From the NCBI GenBank assembly GCA_963989245.1, contig OZ022340.1, positions 51,484,851 through 51,548,850 of the forward strand: a stretch of 64,000 bases of DNA, read 5' to 3'. Below, one piece after another: positions 1 to 10,028 of the stretch. The notes beneath the pieces were generated by a model. The model saw nothing but the letters and a program-made list of their open reading frames with translations. It had not been told where the DNA came from and did not search any database. Position 1 is the stretch's first letter; each line of letters opens with the position of its first letter. This DNA comes from Nansenia antarctica (Eukaryota; Chordata; Actinopteri; Argentiniformes; Microstomatidae). Position numbers and translations under genes: made by a program.

Positions 1-46
1 AAATGAAATAATAGTAAAAAATGAATTAAAAAAGAAGTATAAGGAG

Positions 47-346
47 TTGGATAAAATTCGTACAGAGGAAGTGGAGAAATTAATGACATACACCAAACAG
101 AAATACTACGATGGAGGAACTAAGTCTTTAAAACTCCTAGCATATCGACTTAAGACACAGACTAAAAAAGCACACATTTCGAAATTGAAGACTGTAGAAG
201 GCTCTGGAACAATAACGGAAAAGGATAAAATAGCTGAAGAATTTGTAAAATATTATGAGAACCTCTATAAAAACACAGAAAATATTGACCTGGGACTAAT
301 GAAAGATTTCTTACATAAGTTAAACTTAAAGCAGGTAACAAGATAA
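47..346 (+). pseudogene. L1 ORF2 fragment between endonuclease and RT
   Basis: About 99 codons of charged, helical sequence (IAEEFVKYYENLYKN) typical of the segment just before the RT of L1 ORF2. The frame ends at a TAA at 344-346. A different frame then continues the same domain from 353 (NEQLIKDITVNEIQQQINNL), so the stop is a lesion and not a natural end. There is no real start here; it is the interior of a longer gene cut by the window edge. Confidence 0.7.
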
Positions 347-352
347 AAAAAT

Positions 353-1964
353 GAACAGCTCATTAAGGACATCACAGTAAATGAAATACAACAACAAATA
401 AATAACCTTAAAATGGGGAAAACACCAGGTGATGATGGATATACTAATGAATTTTATAAAACTTTAAAAAAAACAATTGATACCACTACTTTTACAAGCA
501 TATAAGTATGTATTACAAACGGGAAATTGGGCAACTACTTGGAATTCATCTATTATAACGGTTATACATAAAGAAGGTAAGGACGCTACTGAATGTTCGT
601 CTTACAGGCCAATATCGCTACTGAATACGGACCATAAAATAGTAACAGCTATTATTGCCAATAGGTTAAAGGACATTGTGCCAGATATAATAGACAGCGA
701 CCAATGTGGTTTTATACCAGGTAGGCTGCTGTCAGATAATATAAGGAGGACGTTAAATATAATGGACTATGCACAAAATAATGGTGCAAACCTTCTACTC
801 TTGACACTGGATGCAGAAAAAGCATTTGACAGAGTGCTATGGCCATTCATGTTTGAAATTGTAAGAAGCTTTGGATTTCATGAGAATTTTAATAAATGGC
901 TTCAAGGAATGTATAAAAATCCAGTGTCAAGAGTAAAAGTAAATGGCACAATATCCAGAAGATTTCTAATCTATAAAGGTACAAGACAAGGAGACCCACT
1001 CTCAGCAGTTATATTTGCTATATGCATGGAAGGACTAGCAGAAAGTGTAAGGAAAAATAATACCATCAAAGGCATAACGATAAAAGAGGAACAGCATAAA
1101 CTGGCATTATATGCAGATGACGTAGTCGTTTATTTAACATCACCAACCCAATCCTTACCAAGCCTAATGGAAGCAATTACAGAATATAGTAAACACTCTG
1201 GTTATAAACTAAATGAAAGTAAGTGTGAAGTATTAACAATTGGAGAACAGATAGATTCGGAAATTAAGGAAAAATATAGGTTGAAATGGGATGCAAAGAA
1301 AATCAAATATTTAGGAATCTACCTCACCGGAGATATAACAACATTATACACTGACAACTATCAAGCCCTTGAAAATAAAATACGAGAAGATCTTAATAGA
1401 TGGAAGATAACACCTGAATCCTTAATGAGTAGAGTAGAAAGCGTCAAAATGATGATCCTCCCACAGTTTCAGTTTTTATTTCAAACATTACCAGTTCCCA
1501 TTCCACATGGTAGCTTCAAAAAATGGAATACAATGCTCTCAAATTTCATTTGGAACTACAAAAGTAAACGGAAAAAACTTAGTATACTAACTCAAACCAG
1601 AGAAAAAGGAGGGTTTAATTTCCCTGATCTAAAGTCCTATTTCCATGCAACTCAAATAGATACAATAATGAAATGGATGAATAACTCGGTTCAAACCAAA
1701 TGGAAAGACATAGAAAAACAAGTAATATCAATATCAATAGGAACACTACCTTTTCTGAGTCTAAAGGATATTCAAAAATATAGTGGAAATAACAGATGCA
1801 TAGAAAATACCCTCATAAATTGGAAAACTATTCGTAAAATGTATAAATGTGATGACAAATGTATTTATTTGAGAGAGATAGCCAGTGATCCAGACTTTTT
1901 ACCTAATAAAACAGACAACATATTAGAAGAATGGGCTAGGAAGGGACTACAGGTGTACTCACAG
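353..1964 (+). pseudogene. L1 ORF2 reverse transcriptase domain
   Basis: RT of the L1 ORF2 protein, which copies LINE RNA at a nicked target. The sequence shows the GKTPGDDG entry motif near 420, then SSYRPISLLNTDHKI, the DAEKAFDRV motif A, GTRQGDPLSAVIFA and the YADD catalytic box near 1105. A frameshift at the A-run near 465 separates the first motif from the rest. The frame is then open to 1964, where a solo LTR interrupts it. Reading resumes in the same phase at 2775 once the LTR and one 5-bp duplication are discounted. The copy is inactive because of the other lesions. Confidence 0.85.
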
Positions 1965-2769
1965 TGTTGTGAATCCCTCTTCGTCTCCGCCCCCTCCTGC
2001 CTCGTTGGCGCTCGTTGAGCCTCATCAGGCTCAAGTGGAGACAGCTGGACCTTCCACAGCAGGTTATCAACTCAGGAGGAGGCAGCCCTATAAAGAGCCC
2101 CAGAAACCTTCCTCCGACGCTTGATTATTTTGACCCATGTGGTTAGTTGTTTGGCTCTCCCTGTTGTCTATTCTCGTTCAAGTAGTTTCACTTCAGAGTT
2201 TTGTTTGTTTGTTATTTTGCTAACTTTAGTTGTTTTCTTTGTTGATCCTCGCTCCCCAAAGGAACCTGCCTCCCCCTGCCTAGACCCCCTGCCTGCCTAT
2301 TGACTACGTCTCCTGCCTATGTCCCTGCCTGCCTAACGACCACCCCTCCTGCCTATGCCCCTGCCTGCCTGCCGCCTACTCCTCCTGCCTAACCCCCTGC
2401 CTGCCTGCCGACTAATCCTCCTGCCTAACCCCCCCCTGCCTGCCTGCCGACTATTCCCCCTCTCTGCTCTGGACTGGTTAGTACACGTACATATTTCAAC
2501 ACTTCACTCATCTACATATCTACACCACACTAGTTTTTGCACGCTAGACACTCACACCCAGACACATAGAGTACAGTCCCACTCACACCTCATTTACATT
2601 ATCCAGTTCTCTGGCATCCACACATTCCCCCCCACTTAGGCCCCGTTAGAGTAGGTTTATTCTTTTTGTCCATCATTTTAATAAATCCTTTTATTGTTAG
2701 TTTGCCTCTTGTGTCCGTCTGTTCTGGGGTTCTGCCACACTTGACTCTTTTGCTAGTGCTAACATAACA
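1965..2769 (+). mobile_element. Solo LTR inserted in L1 ORF2
   Basis: An 805-bp segment starting TGTTGTG and ending ATAACA, flanked by the 5-bp duplication CACAG (1960-1964 and 2770-2774). It has a TATAAA at 2089 and AATAAA at 2680 in promoter and poly(A) order, which sets the plus orientation. A CCTGCCTGCC-rich minisatellite fills 2265-2460. No internal retroelement sequence is present, so it is what remains after LTR-LTR recombination. TG...CA ends and a 5-bp duplication fit Gypsy or retrovirus-like elements; the family is unknown. Confidence 0.85.
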
Positions 2770-2774
2770 CACAG

Positions 2775-3460
2775 ATGGTTACAAATGACATGATAGACTC
2801 ATTTGAAACCTTAGTTAATACATTTAATATAAGTAATGGCCATTTCTTTAAGTACTTACAAATTAGAAGCTACCTTATAACACAACAGAGGAGACAGGAA
2901 CAAAGATCACATATACTGATGGAATATCTGAGCAAAAATAGAAACAGCGAAAAGACAAAAATCTCAAAACTTTACAAAATCATGCAAGAAATCAAGATAC
3001 AAGAAGATAACACTAAAGAAAAATGGGAAAACGAATTAGCAATAACAATTACGGAAGAAGATTGGAAAGAAGCATGCAAAATAATATTTAAGACAACACA
3101 ATCAAATTTCTGGAAAGAATTTGCTTGGAAAATAAATATGAAGATCTTCCTAACACCGAAAATGTTGTCAAAATATAGGCCAACAGGCAATGCAGAATGC
3201 TGGAGGAAATGTACGGAACGAGAAGCCAATCACACACACATTTTTTATACATGCCCAGGGAGGGAGATAAATATTTGTACACTATATTACGTATTGCAGC
3301 TTTAAAGCAAATTACACGTAAATGGTTGGACTTAAACCCACCATCTGTTAATAATTGGAAAAAAACTGTTGAAGAGATAAAAGAAATGGAAAGAATTACT
3401 TATAAAGTGGGAAACCGTGAAGAGCAATTCACTATGAACTGGAGTAAATGGACCGAATGA
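2775..3460 (+). pseudogene. L1 ORF2 C-terminal region
   Basis: Continuation of the L1 ORF2 frame after the solo LTR. The segment from 2775 holds the C-terminal cysteine motif CWRKCTEREANHTHIFYTC near 3195-3255, characteristic of L1 ORF2. The frame ends at 3305, while the overlapping frame from 3197 carries the true C-terminus (KWLDLNPPSVNNWKKTV...WSKWTE) to the stop at 3460. A frameshift near 3240-3260 therefore separates the two parts. Confidence 0.75.
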
Positions 3461-3750
3461 ATGAGTAGGAAGAACCCCCCCCCCCCCCCCCTCACCGATC
3501 CCACCCCTCCCACCCCCCCTCCTTTTATCTCTTACTTTTCTATCTCTATCCCTATAATTTCTCTCTTCTTTTTCTGTATTTTCTCTCTATTCTTTATTCT
3601 TTATCTTTTTATTTTTTGTTCTCTTTAAAAAAAAAAAATGTAAAAAAATGATGCAGGATGAACTTAGACAAGTGAAGAAAACTTGTAAAGTGTATGAAAT
3701 GAACTTGAAATGTAATGTACAACCCTGCAATAAAGTATATATAAAAAAAA
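3461..3750 (+). other. L1 3' UTR and tail
   Basis: A run of 14 C residues and a C/T-rich tract (3472-3610) follow the ORF2 stop. After an A-run near 3628-3640 comes a short unique stretch with AATAAA at about 3729-3734 and a terminal A8 run. This reads as the LINE 3' UTR and poly(A) end. Confidence 0.6.
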
Positions 3751-3775
3751 TGTATCCTACAATGTGTAGGATACA
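3751..3775. repeat. Perfect 11-bp inverted repeat with 3-bp loop
   Basis: TGTATCCTACA, loop ATG, then TGTAGGATACA, directly after the L1 A-tail. It could form a short hairpin on either strand. It may be a remnant of a TIR element end; no function can be assigned. Confidence 0.8.
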
Positions 3776-4784
3776 TACAAAATGTTGTACTGTATGCACA
3801 CAGACTGTGTTCTGAGTAAGCCACTGTCTAGTTTGCTAGTAAGCTAACTTCATGTCCATTCTCTAGTCTAAGTTAGCATCATCACCTGTGTTTGCATCTG
3901 AGGGTGGGTTTTCATTTTGCAGAGGTTCTGCCTCCCCCCTCTGGCCCTCAATTTGCTCTCTCCTTCTAACTTTAGCCACATTATCTGCTTCTTTATCTCT
4001 CTCCTTTCTTTTAAACATTTGACTTATTGTTCGTTGCATGTTTCTTCTCCTCAGGCCTGTCTGTCACTAACTATGGTGACGCCCACTCACGTGCGATTAT
4101 GGCCCATTAAGGCCGATTTAAAAAAACACACTGCCACCTAGCGATGTGACGGTGTAATTGCAGCGCGGCCTACGCAGAAGTGTAAAGTGCGTCGCGTCGC
4201 GTCGGGTCTACTGTAAAGCAGGTTAACGTGTCCTTTTCAAAGGTATTAAAATAGACGTGCAAGGAAACATAACGTCAGCCATGTGTTTCCTTGTTGGAAA
4301 TTATGGAACGTGATTGCTTCTGCAGTCTGCAGCAATCGGATTTTGATTGACAGGCAGCTGCATCTCTTCCCCCAACGGCGTTCCGGCACAGAAAGTCTTG
4401 CCCCAACGCCGCACCGGACCGTTCCGGTCCACTTTCACCTATGCCTAAGAGCATAACAACAGAACATAACATGATAAAAGCATATTCACATTTATTTGTG
4501 TGTTATTTATTAGTGGTTTATAAATGCCTTATGGATGAAAGTTATTATAAAGTGTTAATGTGTGTTAATATGTTAACACATTGTTTCTTAATAAATGTAA
4601 TTACTTACCAAGTTGTCATTGCACTTGTCGTTGCATTTCTATGAAACAGCAAACTCGTGATGGTGAATATATCAAAAATCGTGTTAAAGTCGTGTTGTTG
4701 TGATAAACCTGAACTCTCTCTCTGTAGCTTTTATAGAAGTAGAATGATGTTGCCGAGCAACAGTATTTAAAAATTAACGTTTAC
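3776..4784. other. Non-coding, probable intron downstream of the Mutator-like exon
   Basis: No supported gene. Going left, this lies just beyond the splice donor of the Mutator-like exon on the minus strand. The block 4060-4260 is CpG-rich with tandem GTCGC steps (gtcgcgtcgcgtcgggtc) and the phrase ACGCAGAAGTGTAAA, which resembles ends of teleost DNA transposons. No matching second end was found. Confidence 0.4.
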
Positions 4785-4868
4785 CGACCTGCCCCACATG
4801 CGCTTGGCGGATTCCTGCTCCATTGCTTTGCTGGAGCCAGCAAAGTTTTGGGCGCAGGACTCGGTGTG
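4785..4868 (-). pseudogene. Mutator-like transposase-domain exon, downstream half
   Basis: On the minus strand this continues the exon at 9460-9791 across the Gypsy insertion. After the duplicated CACACC the frame reads ESCAQNFAGSSKAMEQESA and then a W-G-R-S, matching the conserved C..N..GSS..ME...A pattern of the Mutator-like transposase domain. It ends at a plausible donor (TCG then gtaaac at 4784). The phase is kept across the insertion when one target copy is discounted. Confidence 0.65.
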
Positions 4869-5301
4869 TGTTACGGTTAGTCAATGTGTTTGGACCCAGA
4901 TGCAGAGCAGAACAGAATGGAACGATGCAGGGATATGATTAAGGTACTCTTTATTTGAGCAAACAAGAATAATAAACCGCACAGTAAGCGATGAAACAAA
5001 CGTGGAGAAAGCAAGTCTCCTAACAAGGCAAAACAAAGTACTAGCAATAGTCATAAGATACTTAACTCCTGGGCATACGAGGAGCGATAAGGCTGCGACA
5101 AGACTAAGAGAACACGCACACACACAACGCAACATAAAGTGAACACTTGACACAGAGGGAAAACACAGGGGGAACTAAATAGACCAGACAATCACTCACA
5201 GCTGTTCACAATCACAGACAATTAGGACAGACAGAGAAACAATACACAACATAGGGGGCGCCAACGGGTCGCTCCAAGGTAGAGCGATCCCCAACCTGAC
5301 A
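4869..5301 (-). repeat. 3' LTR of the chromodomain Gypsy
   Basis: 433 bp, direct repeat of 9019-9459. The polypurine tract abuts its inner edge (5302-5313 on the plus strand reads G-TAT-C8). Confidence 0.9.
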
Positions 5302-5332
5302 GTATCCCCCCCCGACGAACGGCACCTGCCGT

Positions 5333-8110
5333 TCACCTGGGTGCCTCAGGATGTAAACGTCGATAGTCCTCGATCAGGGAAGGGTCCAGTATATCCCTCT
5401 GAGGCACCCAGGACCGTTCCTCCGGCCCATACCCCTCCCAGTCCACCAAAAACTGAAACCCCCTACCCCTCCGCTGGCAATTCATGACCCTCCTCACCGT
5501 GTACACCGTCTGTCCATCAACGATGCGCGGCGGGGGGACAGGGGGGGGTGGTGGGGCCAGGGGGCATGTAAGGAACGGTTTCAGGAGGGACACATGAAAG
5601 GTGGGATGAACCCGCATGGATGGTGGAAGTAGCAGTTTATATGCCACCGGGTTCACCCGCCGCACCACCTTGAAGGGTCCCACGAACCGAGGCGCCAGTT
5701 TCCTCGACTCAACCCGGAGAGGAAGGTCCCGGGTCGAGAGCCATACCTTCTGCCCCGGGCGAAAGATCGGGGCCGGGCGACGCCTGCGGTTGGCCTGAAG
5801 CTGGGACCGGACCGAAGCCCGCTGAAGCGCCGCCCTCACCCGCCTCCAGGTCCGACGACAGCGACCGACGTGGGCCTGGACGGAGGGCACTTCCGCCTCC
5901 TCCTCCTGCTCAGGGAATAGGGGGGGTTGGTAACCATACTGACATTGAAAGGGGGACAGTCCAGTGGAAGAGCAGAGGAGGGTGTTGTGGGCGTACTCCG
6001 CCCACGCCAGCCGTCGGCTCCATGTCGCCGGATTGCCGGAGACGTAGCACCTCAGCACGCCCTCCAGGTCCTGGTTGACGCGCTCCGTCTGACCATTGGA
6101 TTGTGGATGAAAGCCGGAGGACAGGCTGACGGAGGCGCAGAGGCTGGTAGCGAATGCCTTCCAGAACCTGGATGCGAACTGGGGCCCCCGATCAGACACC
6201 ACGTCCTGCGGGAGACCGTGCACCCGAAAGACGTGCTGCACCACCAGGTCGGCCGTCTCTCGGGCTGAGGGGAGCTTGGGGAGAGGAATGAAATGGGCCG
6301 CCTTGGAGAATCGGTCCACCACCACCAGGATGGTAGTGAACCCGTCGGAGGGAGGGAGACCCGAGATGAAGTCCAAGGAGATGTGGGACCAAGGACGTTT
6401 GGGGATGGGGAGAGGTCGGAGGAGCCCTGCTGAAGGCTGACGGGAGGTTTTGCTGCGCGCGCACACCGGACAGGCTGCCACAAAGGCGCGCGTATCCCTC
6501 TCCGCTGTGGGCCACCAGAACCTCCTACGAATAAAGTCCAGGGTCCTGGCAGCCCCGGGGTGACCAGTGAGAGACGACGCATGCGCCCATTGAAGCAGCC
6601 GTGAGCGCGCGGCTTTGGGGACAAAGCCTCCCCGGATAAACCGTCTATAAAAGTTCGCAAATCCTAAAAAACGCTGTAGCTGTTTGAGTGAGGAGGGACG
6701 GGGCCAGTCTAATACGGCGCTAACTTTAGCAGGATCCATCCGTAAATCCCCCCTTGTCACAATGAAGCCTAAAAACGAAACTGTGTCGGCATGAAAGACA
6801 CATTTTTCCGCTTTCACAAACAATTGGTGGTGGAGGAGACGCTGGAGGACTTGACTGACATGTTGTTGGTGTTGAGCAATGTCCTTAGAAAAAATAAGAA
6901 TATCGTCTAGATATACAAAAACTGAGTGACCGATCAAATCCCGCAGTACATCGCTTACCAGCGCTTGAAACACTGCGGGAGCGTTGGCGAGGCCAAACGG
7001 CATAACCAGATATTCGTAATGTCCATTGGGTGTGTTAAAGGCGGTTTTCCATTCATCCCCCTCCCTCATCCTCACCAGATTGTAAGCGTTGCGAAGTTCC
7101 AATTTCGTAAACAGTCGCGCCCCCTGCAGCGATTCGAAGGCGGTATCCATCAGAGGAAGGGGGTACCGATTCTTAATCGTAATGTCATTCAGCCCCCGGT
7201 AATCAATGCAGGGACGCTGTCCCCCGTCCTTCTTCGCCACGAAGAAGAAGCCTGCGCCAGCCGGCGAGGTGGAGGGACGGATCTGACGCGCGGCCAGTGC
7301 CTCCGTGATATAGTTATTCATGGCGAGAGTCTCCGGGCGAGAAAGAGAAAACAAGCGTCCCCGTGGCGGCAACGTACCCGGTAGAAGGTCGATAGTGCAG
7401 TCATAGGGTCTATGAGGGGGTAGCTCCTGGGCCCTAGATTTGCTAAATACCTCCCCCAGGTCCCAATATATCCGGGGCACGCCTGTCAGGTCAGAACTGG
7501 GGAGGGGAGCGGGAACAGCGAGACTAGAGGGAGTGGTGTGTGACTTAGGTTGGGATAGGGACAGCAACGGGGATGGGAGAGTAGTGGGTGGGGTAGTGAG
7601 CGGGGTGTCATCGTGCACAGTGACAGCGGCTGCTTCCAAGGCGAGCCGTCCTGTAGACCAGTCAATAGGGGGGTTGAGGGCCGCTAGCCAGGGGTGGCCT
7701 AGTACGATAGGGCAATCGGGCGAGGTTACAATAAAAAACTGTATGGTTTCCCAACTACCCCCCCCTACCTGGAGGTGCACCGGCACCGTGCGTTGAGTGA
7801 TGGTACCCGACCCCAAAGGCCGACCGTCCAGGGCCCGAACTGGGACCGGTTCCTCCAACCTTTCTAAAGGAACCCCCCACCCCCCGGCCAGACCTTCATC
7901 CATCAAATTCCCCGCTGCCCCTGAGTCCACGAGTGCCCGAACATGACGAATACTGTCCCCCCAGCGCACCTTGCATAAAAAAAAAGTTTGTGGGTCGTTA
8001 AACCCAGAGGGTAGGTCCCCACCCGCCAGTACCCCTCCCGATACTAGCGGGCTGCCCCGTTTCCCGAGGTCCCTGGGCAGGTGGCATAGCGGTGACCCTT
8101 GCGCCCGCAC
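5333..8110 (-). CDS. pol: Gypsy Pol polyprotein with internal RNase H deletion
   Basis: 925 codons open on the minus strand, reached from gag by a -1 shift (the frames overlap at 8044-8110). Domains in order are a protease with DSGA near residue 62, a reverse transcriptase with FVYLDDILIFS near residue 398, an integrase zinc region and catalytic core (LDFISGLPPSDGF; SDRGPQFASRF; NGQTERVNQDLE), and a C-terminal chromodomain (about residues 870-920, YTVRRVMNC...FLVDWEGYGPEERSW). After LGFANFYRRFIRG near residue 487 the frame jumps straight to the pre-integrase sequence, so the RT connection and RNase H are missing without a frame break. RT motif A reads FTKLELRNAY, where the family has an aspartate in place of the glutamate. 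Likely inactive. Confidence 0.9.
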   Translation of the reverse strand: MRAQGSPLCHLPRDLGKRGSPLVSGGVLAGGDLPSGFNDPQTFFLCKVRWGDSIRHVRALVDSGAAGNLMDEGLAGGWGVPLERLEEPVPVRALDGRPLGSGTITQRTVPVHLQVGGGSWETIQFFIVTSPDCPIVLGHPWLAALNPPIDWSTGRLALEAAAVTVHDDTPLTTPPTTLPSPLLSLSQPKSHTTPSSLAVPAPLPSSDLTGVPRIYWDLGEVFSKSRAQELPPHRPYDCTIDLLPGTLPPRGRLFSLSRPETLAMNNYITEALAARQIRPSTSPAGAGFFFVAKKDGGQRPCIDYRGLNDITIKNRYPLPLMDTAFESLQGARLFTKLELRNAYNLVRMREGDEWKTAFNTPNGHYEYLVMPFGLANAPAVFQALVSDVLRDLIGHSVFVYLDDILIFSKDIAQHQQHVSQVLQRLLHHQLFVKAEKCVFHADTVSFLGFIVTRGDLRMDPAKVSAVLDWPRPSSLKQLQRFLGFANFYRRFIRGGFVPKAARSRLLQWAHASSLTGHPGAARTLDFIRRRFWWPTAERDTRAFVAACPVCARSKTSRQPSAGLLRPLPIPKRPWSHISLDFISGLPPSDGFTTILVVVDRFSKAAHFIPLPKLPSARETADLVVQHVFRVHGLPQDVVSDRGPQFASRFWKAFATSLCASVSLSSGFHPQSNGQTERVNQDLEGVLRCYVSGNPATWSRRLAWAEYAHNTLLCSSTGLSPFQCQYGYQPPLFPEQEEEAEVPSVQAHVGRCRRTWRRVRAALQRASVRSQLQANRRRRPAPIFRPGQKVWLSTRDLPLRVESRKLAPRFVGPFKVVRRVNPVAYKLLLPPSMRVHPTFHVSLLKPFLTCPLAPPPPPVPPPRIVDGQTVYTVRRVMNCQRRGRGFQFLVDWEGYGPEERSWVPQRDILDPSLIEDYRRLHPEAPR

Positions 8111-9003
8111 CTAAAACAGCGCCGCTTGTCCAGCCAACGCCGTTTCTCCGTGCTGGAGAGATGTGCCGCGCCCAGTTGCATGGCCTCCTCTCCCTCCGTG
8201 GTCTCCTCCGGAAACCATCGGGCGGCCTCTCTAGCCGGTGGGGGTTGGGACGGAGCACTCTGTGACGAGCCCTTCTCATGAGCTCGCTCTCGGCGCCGAT
8301 TGTCCACCTGCACCGAGAGCGCCACTATACCGTCCAGCTGCTCCGGGAGCTCCCGGAGAGCGAGTTCGTCCTTCATCGCCTCCGAGAGCCCCTGGGCATA
8401 GAGTACTACCAGAGCTCTCTCCTCCCAACCCGCCTCCTTAGCCAGGGTGCGGAACTCTATGGAGTAGTCCGCCACCGAGCGATCCCTCTGTCGACAAGCC
8501 GTGAGCCGCCGGCCGGCTTTGTGCCCCGATATCACCCGGGAGGTGTCGAATATCTTGCGTAACTCCCGGGTGAAGGCAGTAGCATCGAAACACGCCGGTG
8601 ACTGGCTCTCCCACTCGGCCGTGGCCCAGGAGAGGGCTCGGCCCGTCAACAGGGTAATGTTGTACGCCACCCGGGACTGCTCGGTGGGGAAGGTCAGGGG
8701 CTGCAGACTGAAGATCAGTGAGCATTGGGTCAGGAACTCTCTGCAAGCCTCTGGTCGTCCATCGTAGCGCTCGGGAGGAGGCAGCCGGGGTTCCCGAGTG
8801 CTCACTGGAAGAGGAGGGGGTGCCGCAGCTGCCGCTGCCGCTGGTGGAGTAGGGTTGTCCTGGGCGGCCATCAAGTTATTGATAGAGAGGGTCAGCTGCT
8901 GTAGCTGGGCCATCATTGTCTGCTGATTCCTCTCCTGCTGGGCTACCAAAGCCCCCTGGTTAGCTAGCACAGCGCGAAGGTGTTCTATCTCTGCTGGGTC
9001 CAT
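8044..9003 (-). CDS. gag: Gypsy Gag with CCHC zinc knuckle
   Basis: 319 codons starting 16 bases inside the 5' LTR edge. The N-terminus is a coiled coil (QQERNQQTMMAQLQQLTLSI) and the middle is a retrotransposon gag domain (EFLTQCSLIFSLQPLTFPTE, then GRALSWATAEWE). The C-terminus carries the knuckle CFRCGRKGHRYATC (C-x2-C-x4-H-x4-C). It resembles the sushi-ichi type of vertebrate chromovirus Gag. It forms the particle that packages the element RNA. The frame is intact. Confidence 0.9.
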   Translation of the reverse strand: MDPAEIEHLRAVLANQGALVAQQERNQQTMMAQLQQLTLSINNLMAAQDNPTPPAAAAAAAPPPLPVSTREPRLPPPERYDGRPEACREFLTQCSLIFSLQPLTFPTEQSRVAYNITLLTGRALSWATAEWESQSPACFDATAFTRELRKIFDTSRVISGHKAGRRLTACRQRDRSVADYSIEFRTLAKEAGWEERALVVLYAQGLSEAMKDELALRELPEQLDGIVALSVQVDNRRRERAHEKGSSQSAPSQPPPAREAARWFPEETTEGEEAMQLGAAHLSSTEKRRWLDKRRCFRCGRKGHRYATCPGTSGNGAAR

Positions 9004-9018
9004 AATGGTCGATTGTTC

Positions 9019-9459
9019 TATTACGGTTAGTCAATGTGTTTGGACCCAGATGCAGAGCAGAACAGAATGGAACGATGCAGGGATATGATTCCAAAATAAA
9101 GGTACTCTTTATTTGAACAAACAAGAATAATAAACTGCACAGTAAGCGATGAAACAAACGTGGAGAAAGCAAGTCTCCTAACAAGGCAAAACAAAGTACT
9201 AGCAATAGTCATAAGATACTTATCTCCTGGGCATACGAGGAGCGATAAGGCTGCGACAAGACTAAGAGAACACGCACACACACAACGCAACATAAAGTGA
9301 ATAATCGACACAGAGGGAAAACACAGGGGGAACTAAATAGACCAGACAATCACTCACAGCTGTTCACAATCACAGACAATTAGGACAGGCAGAGAAACAA
9401 TACACAACATAGGGGGCGCCAACGGGTCGCTCCAAGGTAGAGCGATCCCCAACCTGACA
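9019..9459 (-). repeat. 5' LTR of the chromodomain Gypsy
   Basis: 441 bp, direct repeat of 4869-5301. Its inner edge reads GTAATA against GTAACA in the other copy, a single C-to-T change. Confidence 0.9.
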
Positions 9460-9791
9460 GGTGTGTTCCTCCTTCCAGGTCTTGTAGTCCTCCTTGGTGA
9501 CCTTTTTGTCCTTGACAGCCGTGGCTTTGAGGACACAAGAGTGGCAGTAAGTTGACAGCACCTCGTAGTCGATGACTAGCCCGGTGAGGATGTCAATACA
9601 GACCCCGATGCCATAATGTGAGGAGAACCCCCTCTTCTGCCAGGTTCCGTCGAACGATACAGAGACGTCGATGACAGCGTCCGGATCCTCCTGCAGGAGC
9701 TCTGCCACATCTGGGTCGGTGTCGGCGTAGGCCTTCCGCATCACCTCTCTGGTCTTGTAGAGGCTCTCAAGACCTCTGTTGGTCTCTACGG
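9460..9791 (-). pseudogene. Mutator-like transposase-domain exon, upstream half
   Basis: Minus-strand exon beginning after a pyrimidine-rich acceptor (tttttatttcag). It encodes AVETNRGLESLYKTREVMRK, then SFDGTWQKRGFSSHYGIGVC and VLSTYCHSC. The FDGTW-(8 or so)-G pattern followed by a cysteine-containing strand is the hallmark of the Mutator-like transposase domain found in many animal proteins. The exon is cut at EEHT by the Gypsy element and continues at 4862. Other exons were not found with confidence. It may be part of a domesticated gene or of a Mutator/Kolobok-type element. Confidence 0.75.
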
Positions 9792-10028
9792 CTGAAATAA
9801 AAAGCAAAGCAAATCACCAACTCTTCATCTGAAGTTTTATTGATAAAAAGTAAAGATGAGAACAAAGAGACTGATGCATTTTATTGCCATTATGTATTGA
9901 TTGATTGATTGAAAACCTTTATTGTCCCCAATGGGGAAATTTTGTTGTCAAACAGCTCAGTTAGGGCAGAAAACATTCAGTACAGAAAACAGAAAAACAT
10001 TCAATAAAATACATAAAACAGTGCAGGC

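Larger units (their letters stand above)
1..3755 (+). mobile_element. L1-clade LINE, degraded, 5' end outside window
   Basis: Non-LTR retrotransposon on the plus strand. In order it shows an ORF2 linker fragment, a reverse transcriptase with the catalytic box LALYADDVVVYL, a C-terminal region with the L1-type cysteine motif (C-x3-C-x7-H-x4-C), a C/T-rich 3' UTR and an AATAAA-containing tail ending in an A-run near 3750. The reading frame is broken by a stop near 344, a frameshift at an A-run near 465 and another near 3250, so the copy is dead. An 805-bp solo LTR (1965-2769) splits ORF2. The endonuclease would lie to the left of the window. Assignment to the L1/Tx1 clade rests on the RT context and the cysteine motif; the exact family is not resolved. 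Confidence 0.85.
4869..9459 (-). mobile_element. Chromodomain Gypsy (Ty3) LTR retrotransposon
   Basis: Complete element in outline on the minus strand. The LTRs are 433 and 441 bp, starting TGTCAGG and ending GTAACA (GTAATA in the 5' LTR). The G-rich polypurine tract GGGGGGGATAC lies next to the 3' LTR, with gag then pol between, and the pol C-terminus has a chromodomain. Flanking duplications GGTGTG on plus coordinates are 4863-4868 and 9460-9465. The 8-bp LTR length difference (ccaaaata, in the right copy only) and scattered substitutions show some age. Pol has lost its RNase H region and carries an altered RT motif A, so it cannot move by itself. Confidence 0.92.
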
